Source: Actinacidiphila sp965342175
GTDB taxonomy: Bacteria > Actinomycetota > Actinomycetes > Streptomycetales > Streptomycetaceae
Direction of reading: 5' to 3'
DNA length: 64,000 nt
Assembly: GCF_965342175.1 (NCBI RefSeq)
Contig: NZ_CBDRBL010000014.1
Location: 1-64,000 of the forward strand
The position numbers and the translations under genes are program-made. This document shows, one piece after another, positions 55,927 through 63,673 of this stretch. The notes under the pieces are model-generated. The model was not told where the DNA came from and ran no database searches. It saw only the letters and a program-made list of their open reading frames with translations. The stretch's first letter is position 1. Each line of letters opens with the position of its first letter.

Positions 55927-57429
55927 ATGCTGGGGAATGTGCATGAGGACTTCGAGCGCTGTGTGCGCGCCGTGCAGTCGAAGGACGCCCGTTTCGACGG
56001 GTGGTTCTTCACCGCGGTGCTGACCACCCGCATCTACTGCCGGCCCGGCTGCCCCGCGATGCCGCCGAAACCAGAGAACATGAGCTTCTACCCGAGCGCG
56101 GCCGCTGCCCAGCAGGCCGGCTTCCGCGCCTGCAAGCGCTGCCGCCCCGACGCCGCACCCGGTTCCCCGGAGTGGAACGAGCGGGCGGACCTGGTGGCTC
56201 GCGCCATGCGCCTGATCGCCGACGGGGTCGTCGACCGGGACGGTGTGCCGGGGCTCGCGGCACGTCTGGGCTACAGCTCCCGGCAGGTCGAGAGGCAGCT
56301 GCGGGCCGAGCTCGGCGCCGGGCCGCTGGCCCTCGCCCGGGCGCAGCGGGCGCAGACGGCCCGGCTCCTGATCGAGACCTCGGCGCTGCCCATGGCCGAC
56401 GTCGCCTTCGCCGCGGGCTTCAGCAGCATCCGCACCTTCAACGACACCGTGCGCGAGGTCTTCGCGCTCACCCCGAGCGAGCTGCGCACGCGGGCGGCCC
56501 GGGCGCGGCATTCCGTACCCGCTCCCGACGTGTCGGGCTCCCTGGCACTGCGGCTGCCCTTCCGGGCGCCGCTGTGCCCCGGCAATCTCTTCGGGCATTT
56601 GGCCGCGACCGCCGTGCCGGGCGTGGAGGAGTGGCGGCAGGGCACCTACCGCCGCACCCTGCGGCTGCCGCACGGCCATGGGATCGTGGCCCTGCGGCCC
56701 GAGCCCGACCACATCGCCTGCCGGCTCTCCCTCACCGACTGGCGGGATTTGTCGCACGCCATCAGCCGCTGCCGGTGGCTGCTGGACCTGGACGCCGACC
56801 CTGTCGCCGTCGACGCGCTGCTGCGGGAGGACCCCCTGCTCGCCCCTTACGTGGACGAGGCTCCCGGGCGCCGGGTGCCGCGCACGGTGGACGGGGCGGA
56901 GTTCGCGGTGCGCGCCGTGCTCGGGCAGCAGGTGTCGACCGCCGCGGCGCGCACCCTGGCCGGCCGGCTGGCGGCGGCGCACGGCGAGCCCGTCACCGAT
57001 CCCGGGGGCGGCCTGACCCGCCTGTTCCCCTCCCCATGGGCGCTGACCGGCCTGGACCCGCAGTCGCTGGCCATGCCGCGCACCCGGCGTGACACCCTGC
57101 GGACCCTGGTCGCCGCGCTCACCGAGGAGGGCCTGGACCTGGACGTCGGCAGCGACTGGGAGAAGGCACGGCGGCAGCTCACGGAGCTGCCGGGCTTCGG
57201 CCCGTGGTCGGTCGAGGCGGTCGCGATGCGGGCGCTCGGCGACCCGGACGCCTTCCCCGTCACCGATCTGGGCGTACGGCTGGCGGCGGAAAAACTGGGC
57301 CTCCCGGCCACCCCCGCCGCCCTCGTCCGGCGGGCCGCCGCCTGGCGACCGTGGCGCGCCTACGCCGTGCAGCACCTGTGGGCCACCGGCGACCACCCGA
57401 TCAACGTCCTGCCCGACGAACGAGCCTGA
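55927..57429 (+). CDS. AdaA-AlkA fusion: methyl-phosphotriester sensor with 3-methyladenine DNA glycosylase
   Basis: About 500 residues. Residues 1-85 form the Ada zinc domain with four cysteines (RIYCRPGCP and FRACKRCRPD), which takes methyl groups from DNA phosphate. An AraC-type HTH follows at about 90-185 (VPGLAARLGYSSRQVERQLR, AFAAGFSSIRTFNDTVREVF). The AlkA N-terminal domain comes next, then the helix-hairpin-helix glycosylase LTELPGFGPWSVEAVAMRAL with catalytic aspartate in FPVTDLGV. It both senses and repairs alkylation damage and probably activates its own operon. GTG 55939 is an alternative start. ogt follows after 9 bp. Confidence 0.92.
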   Translation: MLGNVHEDFERCVRAVQSKDARFDGWFFTAVLTTRIYCRPGCPAMPPKPENMSFYPSAAAAQQAGFRACKRCRPDAAPGSPEWNERADLVARAMRLIADGVVDRDGVPGLAARLGYSSRQVERQLRAELGAGPLALARAQRAQTARLLIETSALPMADVAFAAGFSSIRTFNDTVREVFALTPSELRTRAARARHSVPAPDVSGSLALRLPFRAPLCPGNLFGHLAATAVPGVEEWRQGTYRRTLRLPHGHGIVALRPEPDHIACRLSLTDWRDLSHAISRCRWLLDLDADPVAVDALLREDPLLAPYVDEAPGRRVPRTVDGAEFAVRAVLGQQVSTAAARTLAGRLAAAHGEPVTDPGGGLTRLFPSPWALTGLDPQSLAMPRTRRDTLRTLVAALTEEGLDLDVGSDWEKARRQLTELPGFGPWSVEAVAMRALGDPDAFPVTDLGVRLAAEKLGLPATPAALVRRAAAWRPWRAYAVQHLWATGDHPINVLPDERA

Positions 57430-57438
57430 GGAACGATC

Positions 57439-57939
57439 ATGTCCCTTCGCACACACACCCTGATCGACAGCCCCGTCGGACCGCTGACCCTGGTCGCGAC
57501 CGACGGCGTCCTGACCGGTCTCTACATGACCGCGCAGCGCCACCGGCCCCCGGAGGAGTCCTTCGGCATGCGCCGCGCCTCCGACGAGTCCCCGTTCGTC
57601 GGGGCCGCCGAACAGCTGGAGGGCTACTTCGCGGGCGAGTTGACCGCCTTCGACCTACCGCTGGACCTGCGCGGCACCCCCTTCCAGCAGCGTGTCTGGG
57701 CCGCCCTGCGGTCCATCCCGTACGGCTCGGTGGTGACATACGGTCAGCTGGCGGAGGAGCTCGGCAGCCCCGGCGCGTCGCGCGCCGTCGGGCTCGCGAA
57801 CGGACGCAACCCGGTCGGCGTCATCGTGCCCTGCCACCGGGTGGTCGGGGCGTCCGGCAGCCTCACCGGATACGGGGGCGGGCTGGAGCGCAAGAGGTAC
57901 CTGCTGGACCTCGAGCGCGGGTTGACATCTCACATGTGA
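57439..57939 (+). CDS. ogt: Methylated-DNA--protein-cysteine methyltransferase Ogt
   Basis: A 166-residue suicide repair protein that moves methyl from O6-methylguanine to its own cysteine in VGVIVPCHRVVGA. The minor-groove HTH (FQQRVWAALRSIPYGSVVTY) and SRAVGLANGRNPV are present. It supplies the AdaB function missing from the AdaA-AlkA fusion directly upstream. Its last codons (RGLTSHM) are formed by the promoter and palindrome of the next gene. Confidence 0.95.
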   Translation: MSLRTHTLIDSPVGPLTLVATDGVLTGLYMTAQRHRPPEESFGMRRASDESPFVGAAEQLEGYFAGELTAFDLPLDLRGTPFQQRVWAALRSIPYGSVVTYGQLAEELGSPGASRAVGLANGRNPVGVIVPCHRVVGASGSLTGYGGGLERKRYLLDLERGLTSHM

Positions 57940-57947
57940 GATAGTCT
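57922..57947 (+). promoter_or_regulatory. Promoter and operator of the HTH-MurA gene
   Basis: A -35 TTGACA (57922-57927) and a -10-like TAGTCT (57942-57947), spaced 14 bp, flank the perfect 16-bp palindrome ATCTCACATGTGAGAT (57927-57942). The ATG at 57954 lies where transcription should start, and no ribosome site precedes it, so the message may be leaderless. The whole element is inside the last codons of ogt and its stop. Confidence 0.6.
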
Positions 57948-57953
57948 CCCCCC

Positions 57954-59483
57954 ATGGGAGACGACTACCTCGCGCGTATCGGCAAGCTCATCCGTGACGC
58001 CCGCCAGCACCGCGGCTGGACACAGGCCCAGCTGGCAGAGGCTCTCGGGACGAGTCAGAGCGCGGTGAACCGTATTGAACGCGGTAACCAGAACATCAGC
58101 CTTGAGATGATCGCCCGGATCGGTGAGGCGCTCGACAGCGAGATCGTCTCCCTCGGCTACGCGGGGCCCATGCACCTGCGCGTCGTCGGCGGCCGTCGGC
58201 TCTCCGGCTCCATCGACGTCAAGACCAGCAAGAACGCGTGCGTCGCACTGCTGTGCGCCACGCTGCTGAACTCCGGACGGACCACCCTGCGCCGTGTCGC
58301 GCGGATCGAGGAGGTCTACCGCATCCTGGAGGTGCTCAGCAGCATCGGCGTGCGCACCCGCTGGATCAACGACGGCAACGACCTGGAGATCGTCCCGCCC
58401 GCGCGGCTCGAGCTGGACGCCATGGACACCGACGCCGCCCGCCGCACCCGCAGCGTGATCATGTTCCTCGGGCCGCTCATGCACCGCACCGACCGCTTCC
58501 GCATCCCGTACGCGGGCGGCTGCGACCTCGGCACCCGTACCGTCCAGCCGCATATGACCGCGCTGCGGCACTTCGGGCTGGACGTGACCGCCACCAGCGG
58601 GATGTACCACGCCCGGGTCACCCCCTCGGTGGCCCCGCGGCGGCCCATCGTCCTGACCGAGCGCGGCGACACCGTGACGGAGAACGCGCTCCTGGCGGCC
58701 GCCCGGCACGACGGGGTGACCGTGATCCGCAACGCCAGCTCCAACTACATGGTCCAGGACCTGTGCTTCTTCCTCGAGGAGCTGGGCGTGCGAGTGGACG
58801 GCATCGGCACCACCACGCTGACCGTGCACGGCATCAAGGACATCGACCGGGACGTGGACTACGCGCCCTCCGAGGACCCGGTGGAGGCCATGAGCCTGCT
58901 GGCCGCGGCCGTGGTCACCGAGTCCGAGCTCACCATCCGCCGGGTGCCGGTGGAGTTCCTGGAGATCGAGCTGGCGGTCCTGGAGGAGATGGGCCTGGAC
59001 CATGAGCGCACGGCCGAGTACCCCGCCGCCAACGGCCGCACCCGGCTGATCGACCTCACCGTGCGCCCCTCCAAGCTGCGCTCCCCCATCGACAAGATCC
59101 ACCCCATGCCCTTCCCAGGCCTCAACATCGACAACGTGCCCTTCTTCGCGGCCATCGCCGCCACCGCGCAGGGCTCGACCCTCATCCACGACTGGGTCTA
59201 CGACAACCGCGCCATCTACCTCACCGAGCTGACCCGGCTCGGCGCCAACGTCAAACTGCTGGACCCGCACCGGGTGCTGGTCGAGGGCCCGACCCGCTGG
59301 CGCAGCGCCGAGATGATGTGCCCGCCGGCCCTGCGGCCCGCCGTGGTGACGCTGCTGGCGATGCTCGCCGCCGAGGGCACCTCGGTGCTGCGGAACGTGT
59401 ACGTCATCAACCGCGGCTACGAGGAACTGGCCGAGCGCCTCAACTCCATCGGGGCGCAGATCGAGACCTTCCGCGACATCTGA
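57954..59483 (+). CDS. murA: XRE-type HTH fused to UDP-N-acetylglucosamine 1-carboxyvinyltransferase (MurA)
   Basis: A 509-residue fusion. Residues about 5-65 form a helix-turn-helix of the XRE family (LIRDARQHRGWTQAQLAEAL, TSQSAVNRIERGNQNIS). The rest is an EPSP-synthase-fold MurA. Substrate residues are largely kept: lysine/asparagine in KTSKNACVALL, cysteine and arginine in GGCDLGTRTV, VTENALLAAA, aspartate in GLNIDNVPFF, arginine in YDNRAIYLTEL and INRGYEELAERL. The region of the usual ADLR motif reads CPPALRP. MurA makes the first committed peptidoglycan precursor. The gene matches murA2 (SCO5998) by order, and this copy may also regulate transcription. Confidence 0.88.
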   Translation: MGDDYLARIGKLIRDARQHRGWTQAQLAEALGTSQSAVNRIERGNQNISLEMIARIGEALDSEIVSLGYAGPMHLRVVGGRRLSGSIDVKTSKNACVALLCATLLNSGRTTLRRVARIEEVYRILEVLSSIGVRTRWINDGNDLEIVPPARLELDAMDTDAARRTRSVIMFLGPLMHRTDRFRIPYAGGCDLGTRTVQPHMTALRHFGLDVTATSGMYHARVTPSVAPRRPIVLTERGDTVTENALLAAARHDGVTVIRNASSNYMVQDLCFFLEELGVRVDGIGTTTLTVHGIKDIDRDVDYAPSEDPVEAMSLLAAAVVTESELTIRRVPVEFLEIELAVLEEMGLDHERTAEYPAANGRTRLIDLTVRPSKLRSPIDKIHPMPFPGLNIDNVPFFAAIAATAQGSTLIHDWVYDNRAIYLTELTRLGANVKLLDPHRVLVEGPTRWRSAEMMCPPALRPAVVTLLAMLAAEGTSVLRNVYVINRGYEELAERLNSIGAQIETFRDI

Positions 59484-59493
59484 CCGGCGTGGT

Positions 59494-59523
59494 GCCGTGC
59501 CCCTTGGAGGCAAGGGGCACGGC
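59494..59523. terminator. Terminator after murA
   Basis: A perfect 12-bp stem (GCCGTGCCCCTT / AAGGGGCACGGC) with a 6-nt loop, 10 bp after the murA stop. Confidence 0.85.
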
Positions 59524-59613
59524 TGAAGCGGCCCCGCGCAGCCGACGCACCGAAGGACCCGCGGTCTGGTCTCCGCGGGGCCATTCGCATGTACCGCGGA
59601 GAGTCGTCCGCGG

Positions 59614-60168
59614 TCACACGAGGGGGCTGTCCGGCATGGACTCCCAACGCGGCTCCCTCGGCGGCCACCCTCGCGGGAACGACTTCTCGCGCAGCAACCG
59701 CCGCAGGAACTCGGTCACTCCCCCGTCGACCAGCAGGAAGGCCGGGCACTGACGGAATGCCACGGCGACCTGCCATCGCTCACCGGCCACGCCGGGTACG
59801 AGCAGGCAGACGTCGCCGTTCCAGCCGTGATACGCCCAAGGTACGACGCTGTCCCACGCGGCCACCACCGGCGCGGCGATGTCCGGCACATCCTGGAACG
59901 CGGCATGCAGGTCCCGCCGCAACTCACGCATGAAAGTCAGCAGCGGGTCATCGCCCTGGGGGTGCGGAACGAAGAGGTGCTCGAAGAGAACACCGTCGCC
60001 GAATCCGTCGACGAGCTCCTTGTAGTCGTCGGGGAGTTCGCGGCCGAGCCAGTCCTCCACGGCCTGCCAGGACTCGGGGGAGGCGGGGCGGAAACGCTCC
60101 CGCTCCCCCAGGAGCGATTCGATGGGGCCCGGCAACTCCGTTACCTCTCGTGGGTCTTGGAGGAGCAC
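59614..60168 (-). CDS. SMI1/KNR4 (SUKH) family immunity-like protein
   Basis: A 184-residue SUKH-superfamily protein. Family motifs are ESWQAVEDWLGRELPDDYKE, VDGFGDGVLFEHLFV, WAYHGWNGDVCLLVP and FLLVDGGVTEFLRRLL. SUKH proteins are typical immunity partners of nuclease toxins delivered by contact or export. It lies immediately downstream, in the same direction, of a broken nuclease-toxin tail, so it is probably the surviving immunity gene. The GTG at 60168 overlaps the toxin relic by 28 bp. A TTG at 60135, just after the relic's stop, is equally plausible. Confidence 0.8.
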   Translation of the reverse strand: MLLQDPREVTELPGPIESLLGERERFRPASPESWQAVEDWLGRELPDDYKELVDGFGDGVLFEHLFVPHPQGDDPLLTFMRELRRDLHAAFQDVPDIAAPVVAAWDSVVPWAYHGWNGDVCLLVPGVAGERWQVAVAFRQCPAFLLVDGGVTEFLRRLLREKSFPRGWPPREPRWESMPDSPLV

Positions 60169-60576
60169 ACCGGGTCCTCGCCGGCCGCCGAGTCGATCAC
60201 GTGGCAGTCGACGTCCATGCCGCGGTTTCTGTGCGCCTCCACGTGGCTTACGTTCAGGATTCCGGAATGCGGTCCCGGTACACGGGCGTCCCCTCGTAGT
60301 GCACTACCGGGCTGCCCCTGATCTGGTTGGCGATGGGTTCTCGATCGTAATCATCGTCGGCGTGTTCGCGGCGCGGTGCAGCGGCACCAGGTTGCGCAGG
60401 CCGGTGCCGGAGCCACCGATCCGGCAGCCCGCGAGGTGACCGCGAGGGCGGTTGCGGCCCGGCGGGAGCTTCCAGAAGTCCTGGGTGTCACCATGCCGGG
60501 CCGTCACCAGGCGGTCCCGGTGCCGCCGGCAGTGTCCTCCGGCCCGGAGAAGTTGCCGCCGATGCCGGTGGCTCAC
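60141..60576 (-). pseudogene. Frameshifted C-terminal nuclease domain of a polymorphic toxin
   Basis: Three consecutive minus-strand frames together read as one DNA/RNA non-specific endonuclease tail. The first piece (60576-about 60355) contains the nuclease motif RPRGHLAGCRIGGSG and RNLVPLHRAANTP. After a one-base loss near 60352 the second reads DREPIANQIRGSPVVHYEG and stops at 60254. After another one-base loss the third reads VEAHRNRGMDVDCHVIDS and ends at 60141. The upstream bulk of the toxin (export and repeat domains) is missing; DNA up to 60714 holds no recognisable gene. It directly precedes a SUKH immunity gene. Confidence 0.65.
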
Positions 60577-60714
60577 GCGGTCGCGACGGCCGGGAGCAGG
60601 GGGCGTGCCGGTGGGGCCGGGAACCCCTTGGCTCCCCGCGAGGCAGCCGTGATAGTCATGCTTCCGTCACGGATCATGGCCCGGGGGGAAGGGCCAGGCC
60701 AGGAGGGGGTCTTC

Positions 60715-61737
60715 ATGAGTTCGGTCCGCCGGCATCCCGGCGTCGCGGCGGCGCCGGGGATACCGGAGCGCACGCCCGCGTTCTCGCTGAAGCGTTGGGC
60801 GCCACGTCCGCCGGCCCGGGTGGACCCGGCGCTCGGCGAGCCCGCTCTCGCGCGGCTCCGCACGTCCGCCGCGGCCGCCGACTGGCCCGCTGTGAAGGAG
60901 CAGTTGTCCGCGGTGACGGACGGCTGGGAGCTGAGCTGGCTGGTCGACAACGCCCTCGACGTCGGCGGCTACGAGCGGTGGTTGCCCAAGGTCGTCGAAG
61001 CGGAACCCGAGTGCGGGACGGCCCTGCTGGTGGCGGGGGCACGGCAGGTGCAATGGGCCTGGGAGGCCCGCACCAGGGCCCGGGCCTCCCAGGTGTCCCA
61101 GGAGCAGTTCCGGGTGTTCCACGAGAGGCTCGAAGCGGCGGAGGACCTGCTGTACCGGGCCGCCGAGCGCGAGCCGGAGTCAGCCGCCCCGTGGTACTTC
61201 CTGCAGCGGTCCGGCCGGGGGCTGGGGGTCGGCGCCGACCTCGCGCGCCTCCGCTTCGAGGCGACGGTTCGGCGCTGCCCCGGGCACCTGGGCGCCCATC
61301 TGGAGCGCCTGCAGCAGGTGTGCCGCAAGTGGGGCGGCTCGTACGAGGAGATGCACGCCTTCGCCCGGGAGTCGATGCTCGGCGCCCCCGAGGGCAGCGC
61401 GCTCGGGGTGCTTGTCGCCGTCGCTCATCTGGAGCACTGGCTCGATCTCGAGCCCGGTCGCGACAGCGCCTACATCCTGAGCGACGCGGTGGCGGAGCAA
61501 CTGCACGAGGCCGCGGACCGCTCGGTCCGCCACCCCGCCTTCGGGCGCCCCACCGGCTGGGCGCACGTCCTCAACACCTTCGCCATGTCCTTCTCCCTGA
61601 CCGGCGAGAACCCGTCCGCCGCCGCGGTGTTCGCGGCGCTCGGCGGACTCGTCACCGCCGACCCCTGGGAGTACCTCGACAGCGCCGACCCGCGGGTGCC
61701 CTACCGCGCCATGCGCTCCGCGGCCGGCCGCCACTGA
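60715..61737 (+). CDS. Hypothetical protein (helical, DUF4034-like)
   Basis: A 340-residue soluble protein. A Pro/Arg-rich head is followed by mostly alpha-helical, TPR-like segments: WELSWLVDNALDVGGYERWL, FRVFHERLEAAEDLLYRAAE, HLERLQQVCRKWGGSYEEMH and VAHLEHWLDLEPG. Similar proteins are sometimes labelled DUF4034. The ATG at 60715 has AGGAGGGGG 5 bp upstream; the longer open frame has no support. It lies 73 bp before the HSP90-family gene on the same strand and could be its partner. No enzymatic motif was recognised. Confidence 0.65.
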   Translation: MSSVRRHPGVAAAPGIPERTPAFSLKRWAPRPPARVDPALGEPALARLRTSAAAADWPAVKEQLSAVTDGWELSWLVDNALDVGGYERWLPKVVEAEPECGTALLVAGARQVQWAWEARTRARASQVSQEQFRVFHERLEAAEDLLYRAAEREPESAAPWYFLQRSGRGLGVGADLARLRFEATVRRCPGHLGAHLERLQQVCRKWGGSYEEMHAFARESMLGAPEGSALGVLVAVAHLEHWLDLEPGRDSAYILSDAVAEQLHEAADRSVRHPAFGRPTGWAHVLNTFAMSFSLTGENPSAAAVFAALGGLVTADPWEYLDSADPRVPYRAMRSAAGRH

Positions 61738-61810
61738 CCGCCGCCGCCCCACCGCCCGTCCGCCCACGCCGGCACCCCTGCGTTCGCGCACCGACCAGAA
61801 GGCCACCCAG

Positions 61811-63673
61811 GTGTCCCAGCCCACGTCCCCGTCACCGTCCCAGACAGCCCACACCTTCCAGGTAGACCTGCGCGGCCTGGTCGACCTTCTCTCCCACCAC
61901 CTCTACTCCAGCCCCCGCGTCTACCTCCGGGAACTGCTGCAGAACGCCGTCGACGCGATCACCGCCCGGCAGGCGGTCCAGCCGGGCGCGCCGGCGAGGA
62001 TCACCGTGCGGACCGGTGAGACGCTCAGCGTCACCGACACCGGTGTCGGGCTGAGCGAGGCCGATGTGCACACCTTCCTCGCCACCATCGGGCGCAGCTC
62101 CAAGCGCGCCGCAGACGGGGAGATCGAGGCCGCCCGCGGCGACTTCATCGGCCAGTTCGGCATCGGCCTGCTCGCCTGTTTCGTGGTGGCCGACGAGATC
62201 ACCGTGGTCAGCCGCCCGGCCACCGCCTCCGGCGCCGGCGCCGTCGAATGGCGCGGTCGCTCCGACGGCAGCTACACGATCCGCACGCTCCCCGCCGACG
62301 CGCTGCCCGAGCCGGGCACGCGCGTGACGCTGACCCCGCGCGCGGACGCCCGCGAGTGGACGGAGCCCGAGCGGGTCGCCTCGCTGGCCCGGCACTACGG
62401 CAGCCTGCTGCGGCACGAGGTCACCGTCGTCGACCCGCGCGGCGAGAGCGCCCAGGTCAACGAGACCCCGCCGTGGGAACGACGCCACGGCTCGCCGCTC
62501 GCCCGCGCCGAGGCGCTGGCCGAGCACTGCCGCGCGACGTTCGGCTTCACCCCGCTCGACACCATCGACCTCGACCTGCCCGTCGCCGGGCTGCGCGGTG
62601 TGGCGTACGTCCTGCCGACCGCGGTGAACCCGTCGGAGCGGGCCGGGCACCGGGTGCATCTGAAGGGCATGCTGCTCTCGGACCGGGCCGCCGAACTCCT
62701 CCCGGACTGGGCCTTTTTCGTCCGCTGCGTCGTGGACGTCACCAGCCTGCGCCCGACGGCCTCGCGTGAGGCGCTGTACGAGGACGAGACGCTGGCCGCC
62801 GTCCGCGAGGCCCTCGGCGCCCGTATCCGGGACTGGCTGACCGGGCTCCCGGCCAGCGACCCGGTGCTGCTGCAGCGCTTCATCGACAGCCACCACCTCG
62901 CCGTCAAGGCGCTGGCCCGCTATGACGACGCGCTGCTGCGGATGCTGCTGCCGTGGCTGCCCTTCGAGACCACGGACGGCAACGTCACCCTGGAGGAGTT
63001 CGCCCGCGCCCACCCCACGGTGCTGGTCACCCGCAGCGTCGACGAGTTCCGGCAGGTCGCCCCGATCGCGGCGGCGGCCGGGCTGGGCGTCGTCAACGGC
63101 GGTTACACCTACGACCGGGACCTGGTGCACCGGCTGCCGGAGATCCGTCCCGGCACCACGGTCACCGACCTGGACCCCGCCACGGTGACGGCGCACCTCG
63201 ACCCCGTCGACTCGGCCGCCGAGATCTCCGCCGCCTCCTTCCTGACCGTCGCCCGCGAGGTCGTCGGCCAGTACGACTGCGACGTCGTGCTGCGGGCCTT
63301 CCAGCCGGTCACGGCGCCCGCGCTGCTCCTGGACAACCGCGAGGCGCGCCACGAGCGCACCCGGGCCGGGCTCGCGGAGAGCAGCGACGGTCTGTGGGCG
63401 GACATCCTCGGCTCCCTGCGCACGCAGGCCCCGCGGGCGCAGCTCGTCCTCAACCACCTCAACCCGCTGGTGCGCCGGGCCGCCGGCATCACCGAGCGGG
63501 GGCTGGCGCTCTCCACGGCAGAGGCCCTGTACGGGCAGGCGCTGCTGCTCACCCGGCGGCCGCTGAAGGCATCGGAGAGCGCGCTGCTCAACCGGGCCTT
63601 CATCGGCCTGCTCACCCATGCCATGCACGACCAGGACACGCCCACGTCCGGTCCGGACGCCGAGGAGCACTGA
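61811..63673 (+). CDS. HSP90 (HtpG-like) family chaperone
   Basis: A 620-residue GHKL ATPase chaperone. The ATP-binding site is intact: YLRELLQNAVDAITAR (catalytic glutamate, asparagine, aspartate), SVTDTGVGLSEADV, FLATIGRSSKR and FIGQFGIGLLACFVVADEI. The middle domain has the arginine-bearing VDVTSLRPTASREALYEDE. The C-terminal part is unlike classical HtpG. This class is a diverged HSP90 family of actinobacteria that comes with its own helper genes. GTG 61811. Its stop overlaps the next start by one base. Confidence 0.88.
   Translation: MSQPTSPSPSQTAHTFQVDLRGLVDLLSHHLYSSPRVYLRELLQNAVDAITARQAVQPGAPARITVRTGETLSVTDTGVGLSEADVHTFLATIGRSSKRAADGEIEAARGDFIGQFGIGLLACFVVADEITVVSRPATASGAGAVEWRGRSDGSYTIRTLPADALPEPGTRVTLTPRADAREWTEPERVASLARHYGSLLRHEVTVVDPRGESAQVNETPPWERRHGSPLARAEALAEHCRATFGFTPLDTIDLDLPVAGLRGVAYVLPTAVNPSERAGHRVHLKGMLLSDRAAELLPDWAFFVRCVVDVTSLRPTASREALYEDETLAAVREALGARIRDWLTGLPASDPVLLQRFIDSHHLAVKALARYDDALLRMLLPWLPFETTDGNVTLEEFARAHPTVLVTRSVDEFRQVAPIAAAAGLGVVNGGYTYDRDLVHRLPEIRPGTTVTDLDPATVTAHLDPVDSAAEISAASFLTVAREVVGQYDCDVVLRAFQPVTAPALLLDNREARHERTRAGLAESSDGLWADILGSLRTQAPRAQLVLNHLNPLVRRAAGITERGLALSTAEALYGQALLLTRRPLKASESALLNRAFIGLLTHAMHDQDTPTSGPDAEEH

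Noticed and set aside
54754..57543. A 929-codon minus-strand frame across the APH and AdaA-AlkA genes
   Set aside because: Mixed shadow of two real genes in other frames; no recognisable family.
57930..59513. A 527-codon minus-strand frame opposite murA
   Set aside because: Antisense shadow: low-complexity translation, no domain, whereas the plus strand encodes a clear MurA.
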